From Mesorhizobium sp. YC-39 (lineage in GTDB: Bacteria; Pseudomonadota; Alphaproteobacteria; Rhizobiales; Rhizobiaceae), in NCBI RefSeq assembly GCF_025753795.1, contig NZ_JAOWPS010000003.1:310001-374000 (forward strand): a stretch of DNA of 64,000 nt, written 5' to 3'. The translations under genes were made by a program, and so were the position numbers. Each line of letters begins with the position of its first letter. Within the stretch, counting starts at the first letter, position 1. Positions 54,120-62,473 of this stretch are shown here, one piece after another. Below the pieces are notes generated by a model. The model was not told the origin of the DNA and made no database searches. It saw nothing but the letters and a program-made list of their open reading frames with translations.

Positions 54120-55115
54120 ATGAATCCCCGCACACGCCAAGTCCTCGAGTTCGTCCTCGACAACCTCGTCTGGTTCATGCTGGTCTTCGTGCTGGTGGTC
54201 TTCTCCATCTTCGTCCCGAACTACTTTCAGCTCGGCATATTCGCCAACATCATCGAGGCGTCGAGCGTGCTCGGCGTGATGTCGATCGGCCTGGCGCTGG
54301 TCATCATCGCCGGCCACATGGACCTGTCGGTCGAATCGGTGGCGGCGCTCAGCGCCATGGCGGTCGGCATTCTGTTCTGCTCGGCAGGCATCGGCCTTGG
54401 CATTCAACTGCATCCCGGATGGCTGATGGTTCCGGTGTCGCTGCTCATCGCTTTGATCGTCGGCGGCATCATCGGCGCCCTCAATGGCTACCTGGTGGTG
54501 CGGTTGAAGATGAGCGCCTTCATCATCACGCTGGCGTCCTACATCTGGGTGCGCGGACTGGTGCTGGTCATTTCCGGCGGCCGCTCGGCGCAGGACCTGG
54601 CGCCGGCAATCCGCTGGTTCGGCATTCAGCGACTGCTTGGCTTGCCGCTGACCGCGTGGATCGCCATTTCGTGCTTCGTCGTCTTTTCGCTGATCATGGC
54701 AAAGACGCCGTTCGGCAGGCATCTCGTCATGATCGGCGGCAACGAGACCGCCACCTTCCGCGCCGGCATCCGCGTGAACCGCAACCTCGTCATTGCCTTC
54801 ATCCTCGCCGGCGCCATCGCCGGCCTCGCCGGCTGGCTGCTGGCGATCCGCACCTCCGGCGCCACCGCTAACCTTGGCGTCGGCCTGCTGTTCAACGCCT
54901 TCGCTGCCGTCGTCATCGGCGGCGTCAGCCTCAAGGGCGGCGTCGGCACCCTGCCCGGCGTCTATGCCGGCGTGCTTTTGTTGTCGGCCATCAATACGGC
55001 AATCAACCTGATGGGGCTGCCGGCCAATTTCACCCAGGTGATCCACGGCCTGCTGGTGCTTGCAGCCGTGCTGCTCGACGCTTTCAAGCAAACCATTCGC
55101 CAGAGGCTGGCATGA
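54120..55115 (+). CDS. CUT2-family sugar ABC importer permease
   Basis: The 331-residue permease has about ten helices. GHMDLSVESVAALSAMAVG near residue 63 and FGRHLVMIGGNETATFRAGIRVNR are the two loops typical of the RbsC/FrcC family, the second being the ATPase contact site. The start at 54120 follows the binding protein by about 118 bases; an ATG at 54063 would add 19 residues before the first helix and is less likely. The SDR gene follows after 13 bases, so the operon continues. Confidence 0.92.
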   Translation: MNPRTRQVLEFVLDNLVWFMLVFVLVVFSIFVPNYFQLGIFANIIEASSVLGVMSIGLALVIIAGHMDLSVESVAALSAMAVGILFCSAGIGLGIQLHPGWLMVPVSLLIALIVGGIIGALNGYLVVRLKMSAFIITLASYIWVRGLVLVISGGRSAQDLAPAIRWFGIQRLLGLPLTAWIAISCFVVFSLIMAKTPFGRHLVMIGGNETATFRAGIRVNRNLVIAFILAGAIAGLAGWLLAIRTSGATANLGVGLLFNAFAAVVIGGVSLKGGVGTLPGVYAGVLLLSAINTAINLMGLPANFTQVIHGLLVLAAVLLDAFKQTIRQRLA

Positions 55116-55128
55116 GAGAGGGGCTGGC

Positions 55129-55899
55129 ATGAGCGGGCGGCTCGATGGGAAGGTCGCGCTGGTCATCGGCGCTGCCGGTGGCATCGGCAAGGCAACCGCC
55201 CTGCGCTTTGCCGAGGAGGGCGCGAGATTAGTGCTCGCCGACACCGAGATCGAGGCGGGCCAAGCGGCTGCGGACGAGATCGGCGCCGCCTTCATCCGCA
55301 CCGACATCTCGCAGATGGCCGATGCGGAGGCCGCCGTGGCGCTGGCGCTCGACCATCACGTTCGGCTCGACATACTGGTCCAGAATGCCGGCATCTACCC
55401 CTGGCAGCTCATCGAGAACACCAGCCCGGACGACTGGGACCGGGTCATGGCCGTCAATCTGCGCGGCACCTTCAATGCCACCCGTGCCGCGCTCGTGCCG
55501 ATGAAGGCGCAGCATTTCGGGCGCATGCTCTACACCTCATCCATCACCGGCCCGCACGTCACCAGCCCCGGCCATGGGCACTATTCGGCGACCAAGGCAG
55601 GCATCAACGGCTTCATCCGTTCGGCGGCGCTGGAATTCTCCGGCTACGGCATCACCGTCAACGGCGTCGAGCCCGGCAACATCCTCACCGAAGCGATCCA
55701 GCTGCATCGCGGCGCGGCCTACATCAAGAACATGCAGGATTCCATACCGCTCGGCCGGCTTGGCAGCCCGCGCGACGTGGCCAATGCCTTCCTGTTCCTG
55801 GCCTCGGAGGATGCCAGCTATATCACCGGCACGACCATCGTGGTCGACGGCGGGCAATTGCTGCCCGAGGGCAAGGATTTTCGGCTTGTTCCACCGTGA
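55129..55899 (+). CDS. SDR-family dehydrogenase linked to the sugar importer
   Basis: The 256-residue NAD(P)-dependent enzyme has GAAGGIGKA (cofactor loop, residues 14-22), NAGIYPW, catalytic Ser in YTSSITGPH, and YSATKAGINGF (Tyr-x3-Lys). The C-terminal TIVVDGGQLLPE is the classical SDR end. GGGCTGG spaces it 13 bases from the permease stop, so it is the last gene of the operon and likely oxidises the imported sugar or polyol. Many homologues are annotated as 3-oxoacyl-ACP reductases; context favours a carbohydrate substrate. Confidence 0.9.
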   Translation: MSGRLDGKVALVIGAAGGIGKATALRFAEEGARLVLADTEIEAGQAAADEIGAAFIRTDISQMADAEAAVALALDHHVRLDILVQNAGIYPWQLIENTSPDDWDRVMAVNLRGTFNATRAALVPMKAQHFGRMLYTSSITGPHVTSPGHGHYSATKAGINGFIRSAALEFSGYGITVNGVEPGNILTEAIQLHRGAAYIKNMQDSIPLGRLGSPRDVANAFLFLASEDASYITGTTIVVDGGQLLPEGKDFRLVPP

Positions 55900-56070
55900 T
55901 CCTCGATTTCGGCGACGTTTTTCTCTCCGCCAGCAATGCCGGCCATCATGCCAAGCTTGTCATGATCGGTCTCAGCACCGGCGACGAAATCGTTGCACTC
56001 ATAGGCTGCATGGAACAGAAATCCCCCTCAAAGGTTGCTATCCGCGCACCAATAGATGGAGGGACTGGAA

Positions 56071-56298
56071 ATGGCTAATGGAATCAGAGCCGATTACATC
56101 TATCAACGGGCTCAAGCGTTGGCAGAGAGCGGCGTCCATAGCTGTCCAGCAGAAGTCGTCGCCATGTTGCTGGCAGAGGGCTATCCGGAAGCGGCCGAAT
56201 TGTTGAACTCCGACAACATCCGGGCCGATCTGCGACGCGTGTGTGAAGCCGCCAGCGACGGGCGACCGGCCACGCCATATCGGGCGCTTCGTCATTGA
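56071..56298 (+). CDS. Hypothetical small soluble protein
   Basis: This 75-residue product starts at the ATG at 56071 behind a GGAGG site. It is mostly helical with AEVVAMLLAEGYPEAAELLN and ends DGRPATPYRALRH. No motif, signal or membrane segment is visible and I do not recognise a family. It lies just outside the left copy of the tRNA-Val direct repeat (56329). A 172-base spacer separates it from the SDR gene. It could be a chance frame, but the ribosome site and composition favour a gene. Confidence 0.5.
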   Translation: MANGIRADYIYQRAQALAESGVHSCPAEVVAMLLAEGYPEAAELLNSDNIRADLRRVCEAASDGRPATPYRALRH

Positions 56299-56662
56299 AG
56301 CAGTAATGGGTGGATCGCGTGGCTGAATGTGGGCGATGACGGGCTCGAACCGCCGACATCTTCGGTGCAAACGAAGCTGGCCCGTTCCTTGCTGTGCCTG
56401 CAGCTTCAACGTATGTTTTCGCAGCGGGGCCACCTTCCAGTTCCTTGGCGTTCCTGCCTTCCCTGTTGCTATTCTGCAGCCAGTTTCTATAGCCATGCCG
56501 ATTACCAAGACCGACGCCGATTAAATGGAGCCCGACTCGACGATCTGCGACAGCGGACGCGGCAGCGTTCCCGGCTTCGGCCTCGATGCTCGACATCCTT
56601 GGCATGCGGGACGGCGGGATGATGTCGGTTATGGAAGTTCTGTCTTCTGTGGAGGACGCCAA
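56299..56662. other. 364-base left flank of the porin, holding the tRNA fragment and no gene
   Basis: Apart from the tRNA-Val 3' fragment at 56329-56377, I see no gene in this stretch. In-frame readings upstream of the porin lack a ribosome site. A porin promoter should lie here but I cannot place its boxes with confidence. No integrase is encoded. Confidence 0.4.
56329..56377 (-). other. tRNA-Val 3'-half fragment, candidate attachment-site repeat
   Basis: This 49-base stretch matches 58279-58327, the 3' half of tRNA-Val, at 48 of 49 positions and in the same orientation. It covers the acceptor 3' strand, the T arm, variable loop and anticodon arm. The mismatch (C at 56368) falls in the anticodon (TGC instead of TAC). 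The 5' half is missing, so it is not a working tRNA. Such copies are left when elements integrate at tRNA 3' ends. Confidence 0.8.
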
Positions 56663-58060
56663 GTGAGGTCCGAGAGCAGCGCGTTGCAAAAGTGGATCTG
56701 CTTTGTTTTCGTCCTGGCGGAGATGACCTGGTCGGCGTTTCCAGCCCGCGGCGCCGACGCTTCCGGGCAGGCCAGCAGCTCAATCTGGCAGTGGGATCAC
56801 CTTACGAACGACTGGAACGGCAACCGAACGGCCCTCGAGAACAAGGGAATCAAGCTAACCCTCAACTACATAAGCGAGGCCATGGATGTAGCCAGTGGCG
56901 GGGTCCGTCAGGGCGCTGCGTATGAGGGGCGCCTGGACATAAACCTAGATCTGGATTTCGAGAAAATGGGCGTGTGGCCTGGTGGCTCAGGCCATGTGAC
57001 TGTCTACCAGATTCACGATCTCAATGACCGAAACATCGCCGATGAGGTCGGAAGCCTGGGGGATCCCAGCAACATCGATGCCCTTCCTACCACAAGGTTG
57101 TTCACGGCTTGGTTGCAGCAGACTTTTGCTGGTGGCAGCTTCATCAAATTTGGGCAAGTGTCGGCAGACGAGGATTTCGCAACGAGCAATTCCGCCGGTA
57201 AGTTGTTGAACGGGGCGTTTGGATGGCCTGTTCTTTTTGCCTCGGACATGACGAGCGGCGGACCGGCCTATCCGCTTGCAACGCTTGGTGCTGTTTCAGG
57301 ACTGTATCTCAAGCCGCAACTCGTCGTGCGCGGCGGCCTGTTTAGCGGCAATCCTGCTGGCGGAGGTTGCCAGGATGATCCTCAGGTCTGCGACCGACAC
57401 GGCACGACGTTCAGTTCGACCGGTGGCGCCTTGCTCATGGCCGAGCTAGCCTATGAACTCAATCCAGATGGCGAGGCGGATGGTCCATCGATATCCTACA
57501 AGCTCGGGGGATGGTATCACACCAATAAGTTTGCCGATGAGAGATATGGCCTAAGCGGTTCCGGCAATGTGGTATCGCTAGCGTCATCTGAAGCATTGAG
57601 CCCGATCATGCGTGCGGGAAACTGGGGCGTGTACGCACTTGTTGATCGAACGATATATCAGGGTGGCGACAACGAAATTAGCGCCTTCCTGCGGGGCCAG
57701 TTCGCTCCGTCTGACCGGAATTTGGTGGCTTGGGGCGTCGACGCAGGACTGGCGTTCACCGGTGTATTGCCATCGCGCAAGGACGATACGCTGACCCTTG
57801 GTGTCAGTCACTCGGGCATAAGCCGCGCCGCAGCGGGTTTAGACAAGGATACGGCCGCGGAAACCGGGACAGCTTATCCAGTACGCAGCGGCGAGACCAT
57901 ATTTGAGGTGAGCTACGATTTCGCTCCGGCTCCGTGGTTGAATATTCAGCCGGATATCCAGTACATCATACATCCCGGAGCGGGGGCTGCGGATGACTCG
58001 ACCGGCAAGGCCACTCCCAATGCATTTATATTTGGAGTGAGAAGTACAATCGACTTCTAA
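56663..58060 (+). CDS. OprB-type carbohydrate-selective porin, in a short tRNA-flanked island
   Basis: The 465-residue outer-membrane protein starts at GTG 56663, seven bases after GGAGGA, giving a signal peptide (MRSESSALQKWICFVFVL... cleaved near ARGAD). The family marks are SIWQWDHLTNDWNGNRTALENKG split by a short turn (N-terminal OprB motif), YEGRLDINLDLDFEKMG and the final strand FGVRSTIDF. It forms a beta-barrel for sugar uptake. GC is low: 60 of 120 bases at 57481-57600 by hand count, against 76 of 120 at 55681-55800. The 1.95-kb repeat-flanked setting and composition suggest transfer from elsewhere. Confidence 0.87.
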   Translation: MRSESSALQKWICFVFVLAEMTWSAFPARGADASGQASSSIWQWDHLTNDWNGNRTALENKGIKLTLNYISEAMDVASGGVRQGAAYEGRLDINLDLDFEKMGVWPGGSGHVTVYQIHDLNDRNIADEVGSLGDPSNIDALPTTRLFTAWLQQTFAGGSFIKFGQVSADEDFATSNSAGKLLNGAFGWPVLFASDMTSGGPAYPLATLGAVSGLYLKPQLVVRGGLFSGNPAGGGCQDDPQVCDRHGTTFSSTGGALLMAELAYELNPDGEADGPSISYKLGGWYHTNKFADERYGLSGSGNVVSLASSEALSPIMRAGNWGVYALVDRTIYQGGDNEISAFLRGQFAPSDRNLVAWGVDAGLAFTGVLPSRKDDTLTLGVSHSGISRAAAGLDKDTAAETGTAYPVRSGETIFEVSYDFAPAPWLNIQPDIQYIIHPGAGAADDSTGKATPNAFIFGVRSTIDF

Positions 58061-58276
58061 ACTGATCGGCCTTTTCTTGGACATCCCAGCGGATTTCACC
58101 TTGGCGATACCCTCACTGGCCGCTCTTTGATGAACCGCGTCTCTCCATTTGCGAAACCATTCCCATAACCGGTTGCCGCATTTCGCCGCGCGTCGAGACA
58201 TGGGGGTCGAGAACGATCAGAACGTCAACGCGCATCGCGGCCGAAAGTGGAAAATGCAATATTTCAATAAGATATA

Positions 58277-58352
<76 letters not shown>

Positions 58353-58569
58353 GCTCCGGCGCGGACCTTTAAGCGGTCAGGACTGGCTTCGCAAGGCCAA
58401 ATGAACGGGCAGCACCCCAACCGCAAGCCGATTTGCGCGACAAAGTTCGCCCTGTCAAAAAACCTTCTCCTGTTTGCTGTTATGCTGTCGCGCTCCGCTT
58501 GACACCCGCTGGCTTACCCCTTATCCAGCGGCCCAACGACGAACACGGCTGACACGTGCTCGTCCATGC

Positions 58570-58646
58570 GCGGGTGTAGCTCAGTTGGTTAGAGTGCCGG
58601 CCTGTCACGCCGGAGGTCGCGGGTTCGAGCCCCGTCACTCGCGCCA
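58570..58646 (+). tRNA. tRNA-Asp (anticodon GUC)
   Basis: Acceptor strands GCGGGTG and CACTCGC pair with one G-T. The anticodon stem CCGGC/GCCGG closes CTGTCAC with anticodon GTC. TAGCTCAGTTGG and GGTTCGAGCCCC form the D and T arms. CCA is encoded. 77 bases with CCA. Confidence 0.96.
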
Positions 58647-58821
58647 TTCCTTTGAATGGCCTAGGTTTCCTTCATACAAAAAGTTTCGACTTTCAGTTTT
58701 CTGAGAGTTTCGACTTTTTGTATTCGTTGCGTCGCACGCCGGCCATATGGATTTCAGAACCTCGAACGTACTAGGGCGGCGGACTTTCAAGTCGGACCGT
58801 GCCGCCACGCTATTTTTGTTC

Positions 58822-58869
58822 GAGCATTGGATTTTTCCAAACCGGTTCCCACTTTTGGGTCCGATGCTC
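58822..58869. repeat. Dispersed palindromic repeat, family B copy 2
   Basis: GAGCATTGGA at the start pairs imperfectly with TCCGATGCTC at the end, and the core AAACCGGTTCCCACTTTTGG matches the core of the other copies. It lies in the leader of the ion channel gene, ending 16 bases before its start, so it could affect translation there. Confidence 0.75.
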
Positions 58870-58885
58870 TGCCGGAGAAAAAGCC

Positions 58886-59671
58886 TTGGATGCCCTGAAA
58901 TCGCTCATCGAATCGCGCCGTTTCGACCTCGTGATCATGGTCCTGATCCTGATCAACGCCGTCACGCTCGGCCTCGAAACCTCGCCCGACGCGATTGCTG
59001 CCTTTGGTCCGCTTCTGACGGCCATCGACCGCGCGATCCTGGGCGTCTTCGTGCTCGAACTCGCAATCCGGCTGGTCGTCTACAGGACGCAATTCTTTCG
59101 CGACCCATGGCGCATCTTCGACCTCTTCGTCGTCGGTTTCGCGCTTATTCCCGCGACCGGTTCGCTCTCCGTGCTGAGGGCGCTGCGTATCCTGCGGGTC
59201 CTGCGCCTGATCAGCATCGTTCCGTCGCTGCGCCGTGTTGTCACCGGCTTCATCACCGCGCTGCCCGGCATGGGCTCGATCATGCTGTTGCTCGGGCTGG
59301 TGTTCTACGTCTTTGCGGTGATGGCGACGAAGCTCTACGGCTCGTCCTTTCCCGAACTGTTCGGCGGCATACCGGAATCGCTCTTCACGCTTTTCCAGGT
59401 CATGACCCTCGAAGGCTGGTCGGACGGCGTGGTTCGCCCGGTCATGGAGGTCTATCCGACCGCCTGGCTGTTTTTCATCCCGTTCATTATCGCGACCTCT
59501 TTCACCGTGCTCAATCTCTTCATCGGCGTGATCGTTTCGGCGATGGAGGCCGAGCATGAGGCGGTAGAATCGGCCGACAGGGCAACGCTGCATAGCGATC
59601 AGGCCACCATCCTCGCGGAGATACAGGCGCTGCGGGCAGAGGTGCGCGAATTGTCCGGCGTTCGCGGCTAG
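58886..59671 (+). CDS. NaChBac/Nav-family prokaryotic voltage-gated cation channel
   Basis: This 261-residue protein has one six-helix channel unit, expected to form tetramers. The S4 voltage sensor has Arg every third residue: R98, R101, R104, R107 in LRALRILRVLRLISIV. The pore is FQVMTLEGWSDG, with filter TLEGWSD at 174-180, and an acidic C-terminus with a coiled coil (ATILAEIQALRAEVREL). The TTG start at 58886 has GGAG eight bases upstream. Sodium channels of this class have TLESW; Gly in place of Ser at the fourth position is reported, as I recall, in a calcium-selective relative, so ion choice is open. Confidence 0.9.
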   Translation: MDALKSLIESRRFDLVIMVLILINAVTLGLETSPDAIAAFGPLLTAIDRAILGVFVLELAIRLVVYRTQFFRDPWRIFDLFVVGFALIPATGSLSVLRALRILRVLRLISIVPSLRRVVTGFITALPGMGSIMLLLGLVFYVFAVMATKLYGSSFPELFGGIPESLFTLFQVMTLEGWSDGVVRPVMEVYPTAWLFFIPFIIATSFTVLNLFIGVIVSAMEAEHEAVESADRATLHSDQATILAEIQALRAEVRELSGVRG

Positions 59672-59685
59672 ACATACAGCCAGTG

Positions 59686-60609
59686 CTACCCGGCAAGCAG
59701 CGCCTCGACCTCCTGCAGCGTCGGCATCGACGGCGCGGTGCCGGGCCGGGTCACCGAAATGCCGGCGACGGCGCAGGCAAAGCGGACCGCCTGCAACGGC
59801 TCCACCCCTTTGGCAAGGGCTGCGGCCAGGCCGCCATTGAAGGCATCGCCCGCGCCCGTGGTCTCGACCACAGGGCCGGCATTGACCACGGGAACATGAT
59901 CCGAACGGCTGGCCGTCTGCAGCAGCGCGCCTTTTTCGCCAAGCGTGATGATCACCGCGCCGACGCCCTTGCCGAGCAGGCTGTCGGCGGCGCGGCGGGC
60001 ATCGTCGATGGAGGAGACCTTGATGCCGGTCAGTTCCTCGGCCTCGGTCTCGTTCGGCGTGACATAGTCGCAAAGCGTATAGATGCGCTCGGGCAGGCTT
60101 GCGGCCGGCGCCGGGTTGAGGATGGTCGTGACCCCTGCCCCGCGCGCGATCTCCAGCGCCCGCAGTGCTGCCTCGATCGGCTGCTCGAGCTGGGTAACGA
60201 AGATTCCAGCCGATCCGATCAGGCCGGCATGGGCCTCGATGTCGGCAGGCGAAATCAGCATGGCGGCACCCGGGCTGACGATGATGGCGTTGTTGCCGCT
60301 CGTCTCCTCGACGAAGATATAGGCCGCACCGGTATAGCTCTCCGGCGTGTCGATGACCGCGTTTTTGACACCGGCATGCGCCCAGGTCTGCTTCGCCATA
60401 TCGGCAAACGGATCGACGCCAAGGCGCGTCAGAAAAGTGATGTCGGCGCCGAGCCGGCCGGCCGCGACCGCCTGGTTCGAGCCCTTGCCGCCGGGGCCTA
60501 GTGTGAAGGACGTGCCAAGGATCGTCTCGCCCATGCGCGGCTGCCGGGCAGCGCGATAGGCGGTGTCGGCGACGAAGACGCCCAATATGACGATCGGTTT
60601 CGCCGGCAT
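59686..60609 (-). CDS. rbsK: Ribokinase-like PfkB kinase
   Basis: The 307-residue kinase has N-terminal ILGVFVADTAYRAARQPRMGE, the ribose-binding GPGGKGSNQAVAAGRLGAD (about residues 39-57), and the catalytic ETTGAGDAFNGGLAAALAKG with the base Asp. Ribokinase phosphorylates ribose on O5. The order rbsK, rbsD-like, ATPase suits use of an imported pentose or related sugar. It starts four bases after the rbsD-like stop and its stop is 15 bases from the convergent channel gene. Confidence 0.87.
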   Translation of the reverse strand: MPAKPIVILGVFVADTAYRAARQPRMGETILGTSFTLGPGGKGSNQAVAAGRLGADITFLTRLGVDPFADMAKQTWAHAGVKNAVIDTPESYTGAAYIFVEETSGNNAIIVSPGAAMLISPADIEAHAGLIGSAGIFVTQLEQPIEAALRALEIARGAGVTTILNPAPAASLPERIYTLCDYVTPNETEAEELTGIKVSSIDDARRAADSLLGKGVGAVIITLGEKGALLQTASRSDHVPVVNAGPVVETTGAGDAFNGGLAAALAKGVEPLQAVRFACAVAGISVTRPGTAPSMPTLQEVEALLAG

Positions 60610-60613
60610 GTCG

Positions 60614-61066
60614 TTACTCCGCGTCCGGCGGCACGACGCCCTTGCGGAAGGCGAAGCAACCGTAGAAGCGGCGCTCGCCGGTCTGGATCACGCAGTAGGC
60701 CTTCTTGGCGCGCTCGTAGAAGGCGTAGCGCTCGACCGAGATCATCGGCCAGGCCTTGCCTTCCGCCGCATCGATCTCTCTTTGCACTTCCTTCTGCACG
60801 GGAGGAATCTCGTCCGGCTTGCCGACGATCTCCATGCGGGCGGCCGCGTCGTCGACGAATGTGTCAAGCGGATAGAGCGACAGCACCGCCTTGACCACAT
60901 CGGCCGCAGGCGCGTCGATGCGCAGCAGCTTGCCGAGCACGGTCTGGCGCGCTGTCGAATCGGACGGGAAATTGGTGTCGACGATGACCAAATCGTCGCC
61001 ATGTCCCATCGCCCTCAGCGCCTGGAGCACGTCGGCATTGAGCAGCGGATCGATCCCTTTGAGCAT
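60614..61066 (-). CDS. RbsD/FucU-family sugar mutarotase
   Basis: The 150-residue protein opens MLKGIDPLLNADVLQALRAMGHGDDLVIVD; H22 in GHGD is the catalytic His of the RbsD/FucU family, and ERYAFYERAKKAYCVIQTGE near the C-terminus is also typical. These enzymes speed the anomer change of ribose or fucose. The length and motif tilt towards FucU. It lies between a UgpC-type ATPase and the ribokinase, so a sugar-uptake role is expected. The start at 61066 avoids overlap with the ATPase gene. Confidence 0.9.
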   Translation of the reverse strand: MLKGIDPLLNADVLQALRAMGHGDDLVIVDTNFPSDSTARQTVLGKLLRIDAPAADVVKAVLSLYPLDTFVDDAAARMEIVGKPDEIPPVQKEVQREIDAAEGKAWPMISVERYAFYERAKKAYCVIQTGERRFYGCFAFRKGVVPPDAE

Positions 61067-61100
61067 GGCATTCCTCCCGAACGGGCTTTTTGATGTGAGG

Positions 61101-62159
<1,059 letters not shown>

Positions 62160-62473
62160 TATCCCCCCTTGGGTCCTTTGGACCCACAGGCCCTATCGTT
62201 GCCGTGAAGCTAACCAACGCACACGGCGAGGGCAAGTCGGTCTCTTATAGATAAAAACCCATTCTCGTTGACACGGCACTTGGTTGTGAGAATAGTGACA
62301 GCGTCAGGGTCCTGGCACTACCCGAGCGCCGGCACGCCAGTGCGGACAACGGAAGTCGAGGCGTTGCGGGAGAGAAGCCAAGAGCCGCTATTCCGGGAGT
62401 CGCGTCGTTGGGGAACATCGTTAGCGCTCCACCATCCGCAACAAACACCGTTTAACGTTCTGGGAGGAATGAG
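62160..62473. other. 314-base divergent intergenic region with a candidate promoter
   Basis: No gene is seen. TTGACA at 62268-62273 is a perfect -35 box; 17 bases later lies AATAGT (62291-62296), a 4-of-6 match to TATAAT, pointing towards the binding-protein gene on the plus strand about 178 bases on. The minus-strand promoter for the ATPase should also be here but is not clear. Confidence 0.35.

Noticed and set aside
55896..56078. 60-codon plus-strand frame after the SDR gene
   Set aside because: It overlaps the SDR stop and the next gene's ribosome site, has no site of its own and no recognisable features.
56329..56377. A second tRNA gene with anticodon TGC
   Set aside because: Only the 3' half is present, there is no 5' acceptor strand or D arm and no CCA, so it is a fragment rather than a working tRNA.
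56525..56662. Longer N-terminus for the porin from an upstream ATG
   Set aside because: The extra 46 residues precede the signal peptide and lack a ribosome site, while GTG 56663 follows GGAGGA.
58061..58276. Possible integrase remnant next to tRNA-Val
   Set aside because: I read both strands; frames here are short, overlap the porin end or the tRNA, and have no tyrosine-recombinase motif.
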